A DNA stretch of 64,000 nucleotides from JAJDOJ01 sp034722015 (GCA_034722015.1 JAYENI010000081.1:7847-71846); one strand, 5' to 3'; positions 43,856-53,009 are shown, counted from the first letter of the stretch. Translations and numbers: made by a program. Notes: generated by a model not told the origin, from the letters alone.

Positions 43856-45413
43856 GCGAGGAGTCCGGGGTCGGATTCGGACTTCACGAACGGCTCTCGA
43901 CGCCCACCCTGCGGGAGAAGCTGAGAGAACTCGGGCTGGAGGAGCTCGCGCGCTGGCGCGACAAACTATCGGTCGAGGATCTCGAACCCGCCGTCGCCGC
44001 GCATCTCGGCCGACTGTTCACACGCCTTTCCCTTGCCCTGCGAGAGAAGGACCACGATCAGTGGGGGCACGCGCTTGGGCAGTTTGCCGGGGCGTTGCAG
44101 TCCGCGGGCAATCCATTCGAAGGCCTGGCAGGAGAGGTTCCCGTGCCACCCTTCGAGCAACTGCTCGAGGTTGTGACGCGAGAGGCCGGTGTCCTTGGAA
44201 AATCCAGAAGCATTCGCCCGGATGTGCCGCTGGGAGTTTCCGCCTTGCTCACAGGGGCCGGGAGAACCCCAAGCCTGATCAGTCAGATTCAAAAGGAACT
44301 GGCGAGTACGGACCGGGCCGACTGGCTCGTGAACGGCTCGACAGGGAGCAGTTCGATTACGTCGTGCTGGACGAGGCGCACCACGCGGCGGCGGCAAGCT
44401 ATCGGGCCATCCTGGAACATGTCCGCCCGCGGGTCCTGCTCGGCCTGACGGCCACGCCCGAGCGGACCGACGGCCGTGATATCCGCGAGGACTTCGGTGG
44501 TCGCTATACCCACGAAATTCGCCTGCCGGATGCCGTCGAGCGGCGTCTGCTCGCCCCGTTTCACTACTTCGGGGTATCCGATCACGACTCGATCGATCTC
44601 GCGCATCTCCACTGGCAGCGCGGCGGATACAGTCAGGCCGAGCTGGACCGGGTATTCGGCGCGAACGAGGTGCGGGCGAAGTGGGTGTACCGTCAGGTAC
44701 TGGAGACTGTGGCCGATCCGGGACGCATCCGCGGGATTGGATTCTGCGTCAGCCAGGAGCATGCCCGGTTCATGGCGCGGATATTCTCGGAATGGGACCT
44801 CCCGTCCGAGGCCCTCACGGCCAACAGCGGCAAGGACCGGCGCAGGGAAGCCCAGAGGGATCTCGTGCAACGCCGGATCCGTTTTATCTTTACCGTCGAT
44901 CTCTACAACGAAGGGGTCGATATTCCCGAGGTGGACACCGTTCTCCTGCTGCGCCCCACGGAGAGCCTCACGGTCTATCTGCAGCAGATCGGTCGGGGTC
45001 TGCGGCTCCACGAGGAAAAGCCCCATCTGACGATCCTCGATTTCATCGCGCCCCAGCATCGCCAGTTCCGGTTTGCGGATCGCTACCGCGCGCTGAGCAG
45101 TGAGCCAGCGGCCCGCATAGACCGGCAGGTCGAGGACGGCTTCCCCTGGCTGCCGAGCGGTTGCCTGATCGATCTGGATCCCGTCGCCAGAGAAAGGGGG
45201 CTGGAGAACATTCGCGGCAATCTGGATATGCGCAGGGACAAGGTTGTCGAGAATCTTGCGCAATGTCGCCAGCATCTCGGGCGCCGCCCCGGTCTCGAAG
45301 AGATGCTGGACTGGCTGCATTTCGACACCTCGAACACCCGATGCCCGCCCGGATTTTCAGGATCAGTCACCGCGAGGCCGCGTGAGCGGGGCGACGAGCG
45401 CTGGTCGATTTAA
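43852..45413 (+). pseudogene. DEAD/DEAH helicase (PLD/DUF3427 family), internally deleted
   Basis: Two frames of one gene. Frame 1 (43852 to about 44333) encodes the N-terminal domain ending SALLTGAGRTPSLISQIQKE, then TDRADWLV. Frame 2 (about 44332 to 45413) resumes at ERLDREQFDYVVLDEAHHAA with helicase motifs GLTATPERTDGRD, FTVDLYNEGVDIPEV and QQIGRGLRLHE. Compared with the intact relative at 61264, about 285 residues holding the PLD nuclease domain and Walker A are missing at the junction, with a frame change. The C-terminus also stops early. The product cannot bind ATP normally. Coupled to the NUDIX gene upstream. Confidence 0.85.
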
Positions 45414-45489
45414 CCCGGTTATCGAACAACGGACGGCGCATAGGGCAGATTCGACCGCTTCGCCGCAAGGAATACCGCGTGGATGACTT

Positions 45490-45648
45490 AGGCGATCGCC
45501 GGAAAATGACATACTGGATCGCGTCGGATTATCGTTCGTCATCAAGGCGCGACGACAGGCGCATCGTCGAACGATGTAGCGGTTGTCGCAACACAGAGGA
45601 CGGACGAAAAGACGAGCAGGATGGTATGTCATTTGACAGAAATCGCCT
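45490..45648. repeat. Palindromic MITE-like element, copy 7
   Basis: A complete 159-bp copy oriented like copies 4 and 5, with the CATCGT-CGA-ACGATG hairpin. It lies 76 bases after the helicase pseudogene and 48 bases before the permease gene. Confidence 0.92.
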
Positions 45649-45696
45649 TAGACTGGATTTAGGAATCACAAGGGGCAGCACACTACGACGCGTGCC

Positions 45697-46125
45697 ATGA
45701 CGATAGACAGAAAGGCGCTTCGACATTCACTGCGCAAGACCGCCGACGCCTTCCTTCGACTACTGCCGCTTCTGGTCGGCGTACTGTTGCTGGCCGGACT
45801 ACTGGTGCAACTCGTACCCTGGCTGTTCCGGGCTGGGTTGTTCGGGCACGGTACGGCCGTAGATACGTGGGTCGCCGCCGTTATCGGGAGCGTCTCTACC
45901 GGTCCGCCGTTCACCGGTTACGTGCTGGGTGGCGAGCTTGTGTTGGGGGGGATCGCCCTGGTGACCGTCACGGCCTTCATCACCGCCTGGACAACGGTGG
46001 GTGTCGTTCAGCTTCCCGCGGAAGCCGGGATGCTTGGCTGGCGTTTCGCCCTCTGGCGAAATCTGATCGCCTTCCTGTTCTGCGTCCCGATCGCGTGGCT
46101 CACCGTGGTGACGCTGCGTGTCTGA
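45697..46125 (+). CDS. Permease-like membrane protein, first half
   Basis: A 142-residue protein with four hydrophobic segments and the motif IGSVSTGPPFTGYVLGGELV. The second half-gene at 46177 has a similar motif (ILSHGPVYPWYALLREL). Together they resemble two-repeat permeases of about 310 residues. The TGA at 46123 is in the same frame as the downstream half. Either the two halves are separate subunits or a single gene was split. Substrate unknown. Confidence 0.7.
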   Translation: MTIDRKALRHSLRKTADAFLRLLPLLVGVLLLAGLLVQLVPWLFRAGLFGHGTAVDTWVAAVIGSVSTGPPFTGYVLGGELVLGGIALVTVTAFITAWTTVGVVQLPAEAGMLGWRFALWRNLIAFLFCVPIAWLTVVTLRV

Positions 46126-46142
46126 CAAGAAGGCCAGACCAG

Positions 46143-46152
46143 GAAATCGCCT
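46143..46152. repeat. Possible scar of the palindromic element
   Basis: GAAATCGCCT (followed by AAG) equals the last bases of complete copies 4, 5 and 7. It sits between the two permease halves. Ten to thirteen bases could match by chance. Confidence 0.35.
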
Positions 46153-46176
46153 AAGGCAGGGTTCGGCTGGTGGTTT

Positions 46177-46647
46177 TTGCTTGGTGTCGGAGCCCTCTAT
46201 GCGATCGTTGCGATGGTTGACGGCGCGACCGCGCTGCGTGGGCTTCAGTATTCCCTGAAAGCGGGAGCGAAAATGTTGCCCGCCCTGCTGCTGGTCTTTC
46301 TCGTCATCTGGGCCTTTCATCTGGCGCGCGATGCGAAGGGCAGGCTGGTCAAGCTGGCGGGGCGAGGCAGCGGCACGAAGGGCTGGATGATTGCGGTCAC
46401 CACCGGGATCCTTTCCCACGGACCGGTCTATCCCTGGTATGCCCTTTTGAGGGAACTGCGCCAGCAGGGGGTCCGTCCGGCACTGATCGCCGCCTTTCTC
46501 TATGCCCGATCCATCAAACTGCCATGGTTGCCGTTGATGGCTTACTACTTTGGCCTTGCATACATGGTGACCCTGACCGTCTACATCGCCGTGTTCTCGG
46601 TCCTCAACGGCTGGCTGGTGGAGAAACTGGCGCCGGGTGACGACTGA
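46177..46647 (+). CDS. Permease-like membrane protein, second half
   Basis: A 156-residue protein with about four hydrophobic segments (LGVGALYAIVAMVDGATAL, MLPALLLVFLVIWAFHLA, LIAAFLYARSIKLPWLPLMA, MVTLTVYIAVFSVLNGWLV) and the motif SHGPVYPWYALL. The only nearby start is TTG at 46177; the in-frame sequence continues upstream through QEGQTRKSPKAGFGWWF to the stop of the first half. It could be translated by read-through, reinitiation or not at all. See the first half for the combined interpretation. Confidence 0.65.
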   Translation: MLGVGALYAIVAMVDGATALRGLQYSLKAGAKMLPALLLVFLVIWAFHLARDAKGRLVKLAGRGSGTKGWMIAVTTGILSHGPVYPWYALLRELRQQGVRPALIAAFLYARSIKLPWLPLMAYYFGLAYMVTLTVYIAVFSVLNGWLVEKLAPGDD

Positions 46648-46838
46648 TCCCGGCGTGCCCTCAGGTTCTTTCCTGGCGAGTGACCATCCGGCGATTCGCG
46701 GATGCGAATGCCGCAATATCTTACCTTCTCACCGGGAACCTTCCTTATGGGGTCCACCTTATGCAAGCCCTGTTGTCCTGATGCCGACTGGGCCTTGCAT
46801 CGAAGCCGGCGTCCCCCTCGCTTCAAATCAGAGTAAAA

Positions 46839-46852
46839 TTGACATAAATCAA
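46839..46852 (+). promoter_or_regulatory. FNR-like site upstream of the octahaem operon
   Basis: TTGAC-ATAA-ATCAA matches 9 of 10 positions of the FNR consensus. It is 71 bases upstream of the octahaem start. A TATAGT at 46886 or TCTAAA at 46875 could be the -10, the latter placing the site near -41. It suggests anaerobic induction of the cytochrome operon. Confidence 0.6.
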
Positions 46853-46922
46853 TATGCGGAATCCCATCATATGTTCTAAACAGTCTATAGTTTTTAAATA
46901 TAAAACATGAGGGGAGGGAATC

Positions 46923-48206
46923 ATGCTGCTCAGAGGCAAATCTTTCATTGTGATCTTTGCAGCGCTGATAGCGGCGGGCTGCGCCGGCGAGCGGCAAGGC
47001 GTCGACGTAAACCAGATCCTCTCCAGTCCCAAGGAGTATGTAGGCTCCGAGACGTGTATGACCTGCCACCTGGAGCATCATGACGCGTGGAAGAAGACGC
47101 TGCACAGCCGCATGATCCAGGACGTGCGGGCCAACGAGGATGCAATCATCCCCGTCTTCGACGAGGCGGCGATCCGGGAAGATCTGAAGAATCTCGACAA
47201 GAAGCTGAAGGTGCCAGCTGAAGAAATCTACATTCCGAAGAAAGAGGACATCCTCTACACCATCGGCAGCCAGTGGAAACAGCGTTATCTGATCGAGAAA
47301 GAGGGCGATCTCTTCATTTCCCCCGTCCAGTACAACATCGATACGGGCCGCTGGGTCAACTATCACGAGCATGACTGGGACAAGCGGCCCTGGTTGAAGA
47401 AATGCGGGGGCTGCCACGCGACAGGCGTCGATCTCGAGCAGAAGACGTTTATGGAGCCCGGCGTCGGATGCGAGAGTTGTCATGGCAAGGGCTCATGGCA
47501 TGCGGCGTTACCCAAGGCCGAGACCTACAAAAAGCGCGAAACGATTGTGAATCCCGAGAAGTTGACGATGGGGGTATCGGTCCAGATCTGCGGATCCTGC
47601 CACAACCGCGGTAAGTCGACCCACGTCAAGGGTGCCGGCTGGCCGGTAGGGTACGAGCCGGGCAAGTCGCTGGAGGCCTATTACCAATCCACGTCTTTCG
47701 AGGCCGGCGACGTCAAGCACGTCTATGCCAACGAGTTTTCCAAGGGTCACCACCAGCAGTATATCGACTGGAAACAGTCCAAGCACTCCAGGGAAGGTGT
47801 GACCTGCAACTCCTGTCATTACTCGCACGAACTGGGCCAGGGAGCAACCCGTTCCCAGACCGCTACCAAGGGATCCAAGGTCTGCTTCGAGTGTCACGAG
47901 CAGGTCAACAGGGAGGGGCCCCACTCGATACATTCGTTCGCCAATTGCGTTGGCTGCCATATGCCCAGGATCGCCAAGAGCGCGGAGTCGGGTGACATCC
48001 ACAGTCACGTGTTCGTGACCCTGCTACCCAGGGACACCCTGGAGAATCCCGACCTGCCCAACTCCTGCGAGACCTGCCACGAGCACAAGGACCAGGACCT
48101 GAAGGAGCTGCAGGAGCGCTACGACGCACTCACAAAGCGTTCGTATCCCGAAGGGATGGAAAAGGCGGATTCCGGGGAGTCGGAGCAAAAGCCGGAGGAG
48201 GGGTAG
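46923..48206 (+). CDS. Octahaem c-type cytochrome lipoprotein
   Basis: A 427-residue predicted lipoprotein (signal ending LIAAGC, Cys near residue 20) with eight CxxCH motifs: CMTCH, CGGCH, CESCH, CGSCH, CNSCH, CFECH, CVGCH and CETCH, between about residues 45 and 385. It resembles cytochrome c554-like multihaem proteins. It should pass electrons between the membrane module encoded downstream and an extracytoplasmic acceptor or donor. A strong GGGGAGGG ribosome site precedes the ATG. It heads an operon with trihaem and cytochrome b genes. No enzyme-specific Lys-ligated haem motif (CxxCK) is seen. Confidence 0.9.
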   Translation: MLLRGKSFIVIFAALIAAGCAGERQGVDVNQILSSPKEYVGSETCMTCHLEHHDAWKKTLHSRMIQDVRANEDAIIPVFDEAAIREDLKNLDKKLKVPAEEIYIPKKEDILYTIGSQWKQRYLIEKEGDLFISPVQYNIDTGRWVNYHEHDWDKRPWLKKCGGCHATGVDLEQKTFMEPGVGCESCHGKGSWHAALPKAETYKKRETIVNPEKLTMGVSVQICGSCHNRGKSTHVKGAGWPVGYEPGKSLEAYYQSTSFEAGDVKHVYANEFSKGHHQQYIDWKQSKHSREGVTCNSCHYSHELGQGATRSQTATKGSKVCFECHEQVNREGPHSIHSFANCVGCHMPRIAKSAESGDIHSHVFVTLLPRDTLENPDLPNSCETCHEHKDQDLKELQERYDALTKRSYPEGMEKADSGESEQKPEEG

Positions 48207-48224
48207 TCAGCGGGGGAGCGGCAC

Positions 48225-48902
48225 ATGGCTCTGCATCATCGATGGCGCGCGAAGCGTGACCTGATCCGGGCCACTGTTTTGGGTGGTCTCTGTGTGGTGT
48301 TCCTGCAGGCGTTTGTCGCAACGAACGCTTTTGCGGTATCGGCCCAGTCAACGGGCGCTGAAGATGCCGGCGCGCTGATACGCCGCTACCGGGACGAGAT
48401 ACAGAGTTCTGATTATTTTGATCCATCCGACAACGCGATGTCGTTGCAGTTCGGTCCCAGGTCGACGGCTGCACCCGCACCGGGACCGAAAGCGGATGCT
48501 CATGCAGGCGTCAAGGGATACACGTTTCGTCGCTGCGAAAACTGCCATGAGCAGGAGGCGAACAACCTGCATACGATCCGCGGCAACAACACCTGTCGCC
48601 AGTGCCATCGCCGGGAACCCATTGCCTCGATCGATCACTATTTCTCGATCCTGAATCCCATCCGTCGCCACGCGTATGTCTGCGCGAAATGCCATGAGGG
48701 GTCGAGCGCGTCGTTCGCCACCTATGTCGTGCACGAACCGGTCGCGGCCAGTATCGAGACCCGGGACCAGTTCCCGTTCCTCTACTACGCTTACTGGTTC
48801 ATGTTCTGGTTGCTTCTGGGCGTGCTTCTCATCTTTGTCCCCCACGGCATCGGCTGGTGGTTGCGCGAGTGGTTCGTCAAAAGGCGCCGGGAGGCCACGT
48901 GA
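48225..48902 (+). CDS. Membrane-anchored trihaem cytochrome c
   Basis: A 225-residue protein: an N-terminal signal (VLGGLCVVFLQAFVATNAFA), three CxxCH motifs (CENCH, CRQCH, CAKCH, about residues 103-152) and a C-terminal TM (WFMFWLLLGVLLIFVPHGIG) with a basic cytoplasmic tail. It is likely a periplasmic electron carrier anchored beside the cytochrome b subunit, linking it to the octahaem lipoprotein. It follows the octahaem gene by 18 bases, and its stop overlaps the next gene. Confidence 0.87.
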   Translation: MALHHRWRAKRDLIRATVLGGLCVVFLQAFVATNAFAVSAQSTGAEDAGALIRRYRDEIQSSDYFDPSDNAMSLQFGPRSTAAPAPGPKADAHAGVKGYTFRRCENCHEQEANNLHTIRGNNTCRQCHRREPIASIDHYFSILNPIRRHAYVCAKCHEGSSASFATYVVHEPVAASIETRDQFPFLYYAYWFMFWLLLGVLLIFVPHGIGWWLREWFVKRRREAT

Positions 48903-49732
48903 AATCCATGGACAAACCTGTCAGACGATTTACGCGCTTTGATCGCCTTACACACCTGTGGCTGATTCTCACCTTTATGGTGCTTGCCATCACCGGTACC
49001 GGACGTCTCTACGACTCCACGTACTGGGGGCGTTCCCTGCTCGACCTTTTCGGTGGCGAAGACCAGGCGATCCTGGTGCACATCTGGGCGGGATGGCTGA
49101 TGACGATCGGATTCGGCGTGCACATTCTGTATCTGTTCACCAGGGTTCGATGGAGAGCACCGGGAAACAGTCTGTTCGGACCGGATTCACTGGTTCCCGT
49201 CTGGAGGGATTTCAAACAGTTCGGCCAACAGGTCCTCTGGTTTTTCGGCATCGGCAGGGACCCGGAATTTGAGCGCTGGACCTATTGGGAAAAGTTTGAC
49301 TACTGGGCGGTGTTCTGGGGAATCCCGATCCTGTTCGTGACCGGGCTGATGTTGATCTACCCGGTGGAAACGGCACGTGTCGTTCCCGGATGGACCCTGA
49401 ACGTCGCGCTACTGATCCATCGCGCCGAGGCAATCCTCGCCGTCAGTTACATCATCCTCATCCACTTGATGGTCGGACATTTCCGCCGGTCCACGTTCCC
49501 GCTCAACGAGGCGATGTTCTCAGGGAGCGTACCGCTCGAACGTTTGAAAGACGAAAAGCCCTTGTGGGTAGCACGTCTCGATCGTCTGAACCAGTTGAAA
49601 GACCTTGCCACAACCCCACCCGCACTCTGGTTCCGGATGCTGTATTTCGTTTTCGGCTATGCCGTCATCGGACTCGGTGTGTACCTGGTGATCTGGGGGA
49701 TCTACTACAGTCGGTTTGTCAGTTTGCACTGA
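48899..49732 (+). CDS. Membrane cytochrome b (b561/FdhI-like) subunit
   Basis: A 277-residue integral protein with about five hydrophobic helices and candidate haem-ligand His residues (DRLTHLWLILTFMVLAI, LVHIWAGWLMTIGFGVHIL, ALLIHRAEAILAVSYIILIH). It matches the cytochrome b subunits of formate dehydrogenase, hydrogenase and thiosulfate reductase. It should exchange electrons with quinone and pass them to the trihaem protein. The GTG at 48899 overlaps the trihaem stop; an ATG at 48908 is an alternative. Confidence 0.85.
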   Translation: MKSMDKPVRRFTRFDRLTHLWLILTFMVLAITGTGRLYDSTYWGRSLLDLFGGEDQAILVHIWAGWLMTIGFGVHILYLFTRVRWRAPGNSLFGPDSLVPVWRDFKQFGQQVLWFFGIGRDPEFERWTYWEKFDYWAVFWGIPILFVTGLMLIYPVETARVVPGWTLNVALLIHRAEAILAVSYIILIHLMVGHFRRSTFPLNEAMFSGSVPLERLKDEKPLWVARLDRLNQLKDLATTPPALWFRMLYFVFGYAVIGLGVYLVIWGIYYSRFVSLH

Positions 49733-50152
49733 TCAGGGTGACATTCAGAATGCCCTGACAACGGGCGCGAATATCCTGCCTTCGATGTATCTGGAAATTT
49801 TCCCATCTGGATTTTCCGCCCGGTGCGCAATGTAACGGGTCGGCTGGTCAAACGGTGGGACCCGGTAGAGGATGAGCAGACGGCGCAATGGCTGGTATTC
49901 GCCAAGTCACAGTAAGAGGTGGAGTACGTCGGTACCGGATGCCGGCACGCTTTCGTGGTCCGCGACATCGGGCAGGCAGGCGAAGACGTCGCCGCTCTCG
50001 CATCCCTGTCCGCATCGGGAAAGTCTTCGCGGCGGGGTCCGGTGCTACCGGAAGAGCGCAACCGACTACAATTATCCTGTTGTATCCGACTTCTGCTGTT
50101 CCCCAGGCACAGAATACTTCAGGGATTTCCTGTTCCTCGATGAGTGTTTGTC
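49733..50152. other. Intergenic region upstream of the P-type ATPase
   Basis: About 420 bases with no credible gene. A CAGGG/CCCTG hairpin at about 49735-49760 could end the cytochrome operon but lacks a T-run. Confidence 0.4.
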
Positions 50153-52870
50153 ATGCCCACGAATGACCCGAGTTTCGCCTGGCATGCCCAGGATGTGGAT
50201 GCCGTGCTCGAACGGCTGGAAACCAGGGATACCGGGCTCGAACAGGTCGAGGCCAACCTACGCCTGCAACGCTACGGCCCGAACCGGCTGCCGCCGCCCA
50301 AACGCCGGGGTTCCTGGCTGCGGTTCCTGATCCAGTTCCACAACGTCCTGATCTATGTCCTGATTGCCGCGGCGCTGGTGACCGCCCTGCTGGGGCACTG
50401 GGTGGATACCGGCGTCATCGTCGCCGTCGTTCTCATCAACGCGCTGGTGGGGTTCGTCCAGGAAGGCAAGGCCGAACGCGCGCTGGACGCCATCCGCAAC
50501 CTGCTGTCTCCCCATGCCACCGTGCTGCGCGACCGGAAGCAGGTGGTGCTTCCCGCCGAGCAGGTCGTGCCGGGGGACGTCGTACTGCTGCAGCCGGGTG
50601 ACAAGGTCCCTGCCGATCTGCGCCTGATTCGCGTCAGGGACCTGAGAATCGAGGAGGCCGCGCTGACCGGAGAGTCGGTGCCCGTGGACAAGACCCGGGG
50701 TGAGGTGGAGGAGGAGACGGTCCTGGGCGACCGGACCAGTATGGCATTCGCCAGCACCCTGGTGACCTACGGTCAGGGCGCCGGGATCGTCGTCGGTACC
50801 GGTGAGGACACCGAGATCGGCCATATCAGCGCCCTTCTGGGGAAGGTACACACGCTGACGACTCCGTTGCTGCGGCAGATCTCCCGATTCGGGCGCTGGC
50901 TGACCGCGGCCATCCTGTTCATGGCCGCCTGTACGTCCGCTTACGGCATCCTGGTCTGGGAAAATCCACTCAGCGACATGTTTCTCGCCGCGGTCGGCCT
51001 GGCGGTTGCCGCCATTCCCGAGGGACTCCCCGCGATCATCACCATCACGCTCGCGATCGGCGTGCAGCGCATGGCCGCCCGCAACGGGATCATTCGTCTG
51101 CTTCCCGCAGTGGAGACGCTCGGCGCGGTTTCAGTTGTCTGTTCGGACAAGACGGGGACACTGACGCGGAACGAAATGACGGTCCAGACCGTTGCCAGTG
51201 CCCGTAACCTGTTCGACGTGGCCGGGGTGGGCTACAACCCGCACGGCGGGATCCGTGTGAACGAAGAGGAGATAGATCCCGAGACGCGCCCGGGACTGAT
51301 GGAGCTGGCGCGCGCCAGCCTGCTCTGCAACGACGCCGAAGTGAATCTCGACGACGGGCGATGGAAGCTGTCGGGCGATCCCACCGAAGGCGCGCTGTAT
51401 ACCCTGGCCCTGAAATGCGGCCTCGATCCGTTGTTTCAGAAGGAGTCGCTGCCCCGTACCGACACGATTCCGTTCGATTCCCGGCACCGCTTCATGGCGA
51501 CTTTGCATCACGACCATGCGGGTCACGGGTTCATCTATATCAAGGGCGCACCGGAGCGCCTGGTGGATCGGTGCGCATGGCAGCGCATCGAGGGCGAGGA
51601 TCAGCCGATCGACATCGGCTACTGGTACCGGCGCGTGGAGGAGATCGCGCGGCGCGGTCAGCGAACCCTGGCACTGGCGTTCCGTTCCGCGGAACCGGAC
51701 CACGGCGAGCTGAAGTTCGACCACGTCGAGGGGGGGCTCACCCTGCTCGGTCTGGTCGGGATCATCGATCCGCCCCGCGTAGAGGCAATCGAGGCCGTGA
51801 AGCAGTGCCGCTCGGCGGGAGTCACCGTCAAGATGATCACCGGGGACCACGCGGTGACAGCCCATGCGGTCGCCGACCAGATGGGTATCGGCGACGGCGG
51901 CAGTACGCTGACCGGCGACGAGATCGAAGGGTCGGCCGAAGTGGAGTTGCGTGATGCCGTCCGGAACATCGACGTATTTGCCCGTACCAGCCCGGAACAC
52001 AAACTGCGCCTGGTGGAGGCGCTGCAGGCCAACGGCACCGTGCTGGCCATGACCGGCGACGGCGTCAACGACGCCCCCGCCCTGAAGCGCGCGGACGTGG
52101 GCGTGGCCATGGGCATCAACGGCACCGAGGTGGCGAAGGAGTCCGCTGAAATGGTGCTGGCCGACGACAACTTCGCGTCCATTGTCCACGCCATCGAAGA
52201 GGGCCGCACGGTCTACGACAATATCAAGAAATCCATTCTCTTCATTCTTCCCACCAACGGTGCGGAGGCGTTCACCCTCATTGCGGCCATCCTGCTGGGC
52301 TATCACCTGCCCATCACCCCGGTCCAGATCCTCTGGGTGAACATGATCACGGCGGTCACGCTGGCACTGTCACTGGCCTTCGAACCGCCGGAGACCGATA
52401 TCATGAACCGCCCGCCCAGGGACCCGGACGAGCCCATCCTGTCGGGGTTTCTCATCTGGCGCACGCTCTTCGTCTCCCTGCTCATGGTGGCGGGAATCTT
52501 CGGCCTGTTCCTGTGGGAGATCGATTCCGGCACATCGCTGGACACGGCAAGGACGGTCGCCGTCAATACGCTGGTGATGTTCGAGGTCTTCTACCTGCTC
52601 AACACGCGATACATCCGGCGCTCGATCCTGTCGCGCAAGGGGCTGACGGGGAACCGCAAGGTGCTCGTCGCCATCGTCCTGGTGGTCTTCTTCCAGTTTC
52701 TTTTTACCTACCACCCATGGATGCAACAGCTTTTTCACACCACGCCCCTGGATGCCAAAACCTGGGCGGTGCTGGTACTGGTCGCGTCATCGGTGTTCTT
52801 TGTCGTCGAGCTGGAGAAGTATTTCGCCAGATATTGCAGTTCCAGGAGTAAGGCGATTTCTGTCAAATGA
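50153..52870 (+). CDS. P2-type cation-transporting ATPase (Ca2+-ATPase-like)
   Basis: A 905-residue P-type ATPase. It shows an actuator TGES (AALTGESVPVDK), the M4 motif AIPEGLPAIITITLAIG, the phosphorylation site CSDKTGTLTRNEM, and MTGDGVNDAPALKRADVGVA. The N-terminal domain, ten TMs and IPEGLP favour type IIA/IIB calcium or cation pumps. The ATG at 50153 was preferred; a GTG lies at 50144. The last six residues, KAISVK, and the TGA stop come from palindromic element copy 8, so the pump's natural tail was replaced. Confidence 0.93.
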   Translation: MPTNDPSFAWHAQDVDAVLERLETRDTGLEQVEANLRLQRYGPNRLPPPKRRGSWLRFLIQFHNVLIYVLIAAALVTALLGHWVDTGVIVAVVLINALVGFVQEGKAERALDAIRNLLSPHATVLRDRKQVVLPAEQVVPGDVVLLQPGDKVPADLRLIRVRDLRIEEAALTGESVPVDKTRGEVEEETVLGDRTSMAFASTLVTYGQGAGIVVGTGEDTEIGHISALLGKVHTLTTPLLRQISRFGRWLTAAILFMAACTSAYGILVWENPLSDMFLAAVGLAVAAIPEGLPAIITITLAIGVQRMAARNGIIRLLPAVETLGAVSVVCSDKTGTLTRNEMTVQTVASARNLFDVAGVGYNPHGGIRVNEEEIDPETRPGLMELARASLLCNDAEVNLDDGRWKLSGDPTEGALYTLALKCGLDPLFQKESLPRTDTIPFDSRHRFMATLHHDHAGHGFIYIKGAPERLVDRCAWQRIEGEDQPIDIGYWYRRVEEIARRGQRTLALAFRSAEPDHGELKFDHVEGGLTLLGLVGIIDPPRVEAIEAVKQCRSAGVTVKMITGDHAVTAHAVADQMGIGDGGSTLTGDEIEGSAEVELRDAVRNIDVFARTSPEHKLRLVEALQANGTVLAMTGDGVNDAPALKRADVGVAMGINGTEVAKESAEMVLADDNFASIVHAIEEGRTVYDNIKKSILFILPTNGAEAFTLIAAILLGYHLPITPVQILWVNMITAVTLALSLAFEPPETDIMNRPPRDPDEPILSGFLIWRTLFVSLLMVAGIFGLFLWEIDSGTSLDTARTVAVNTLVMFEVFYLLNTRYIRRSILSRKGLTGNRKVLVAIVLVVFFQFLFTYHPWMQQLFHTTPLDAKTWAVLVLVASSVFFVVELEKYFARYCSSRSKAISVK

Positions 52871-53009
52871 CATACCATCCTGCTTGTCTTTTCGTCCGTC
52901 CCCTGTGTTGCGACAACCGTTCCATCGTTCGACGATGTGCCTGTTGTCGCGCCTTGATGACGACCGATAATCCGGCGCGATCTGATATGTCATTTTCCGG
53001 CAATCGCCT
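52851..53009. repeat. Palindromic MITE-like element, copy 8
   Basis: A complete 159-bp copy oriented like copies 1-3, with a CGTTCGACGATG-type central hairpin. Its first 20 bases are translated as the C-terminus of the P-type ATPase and contain its stop. Confidence 0.92.

Noticed and set aside
31033..53009. CRISPR array
   Set aside because: The repeated elements are widely spaced single copies at gene borders, not regularly spaced direct repeats, and no cas gene is present.
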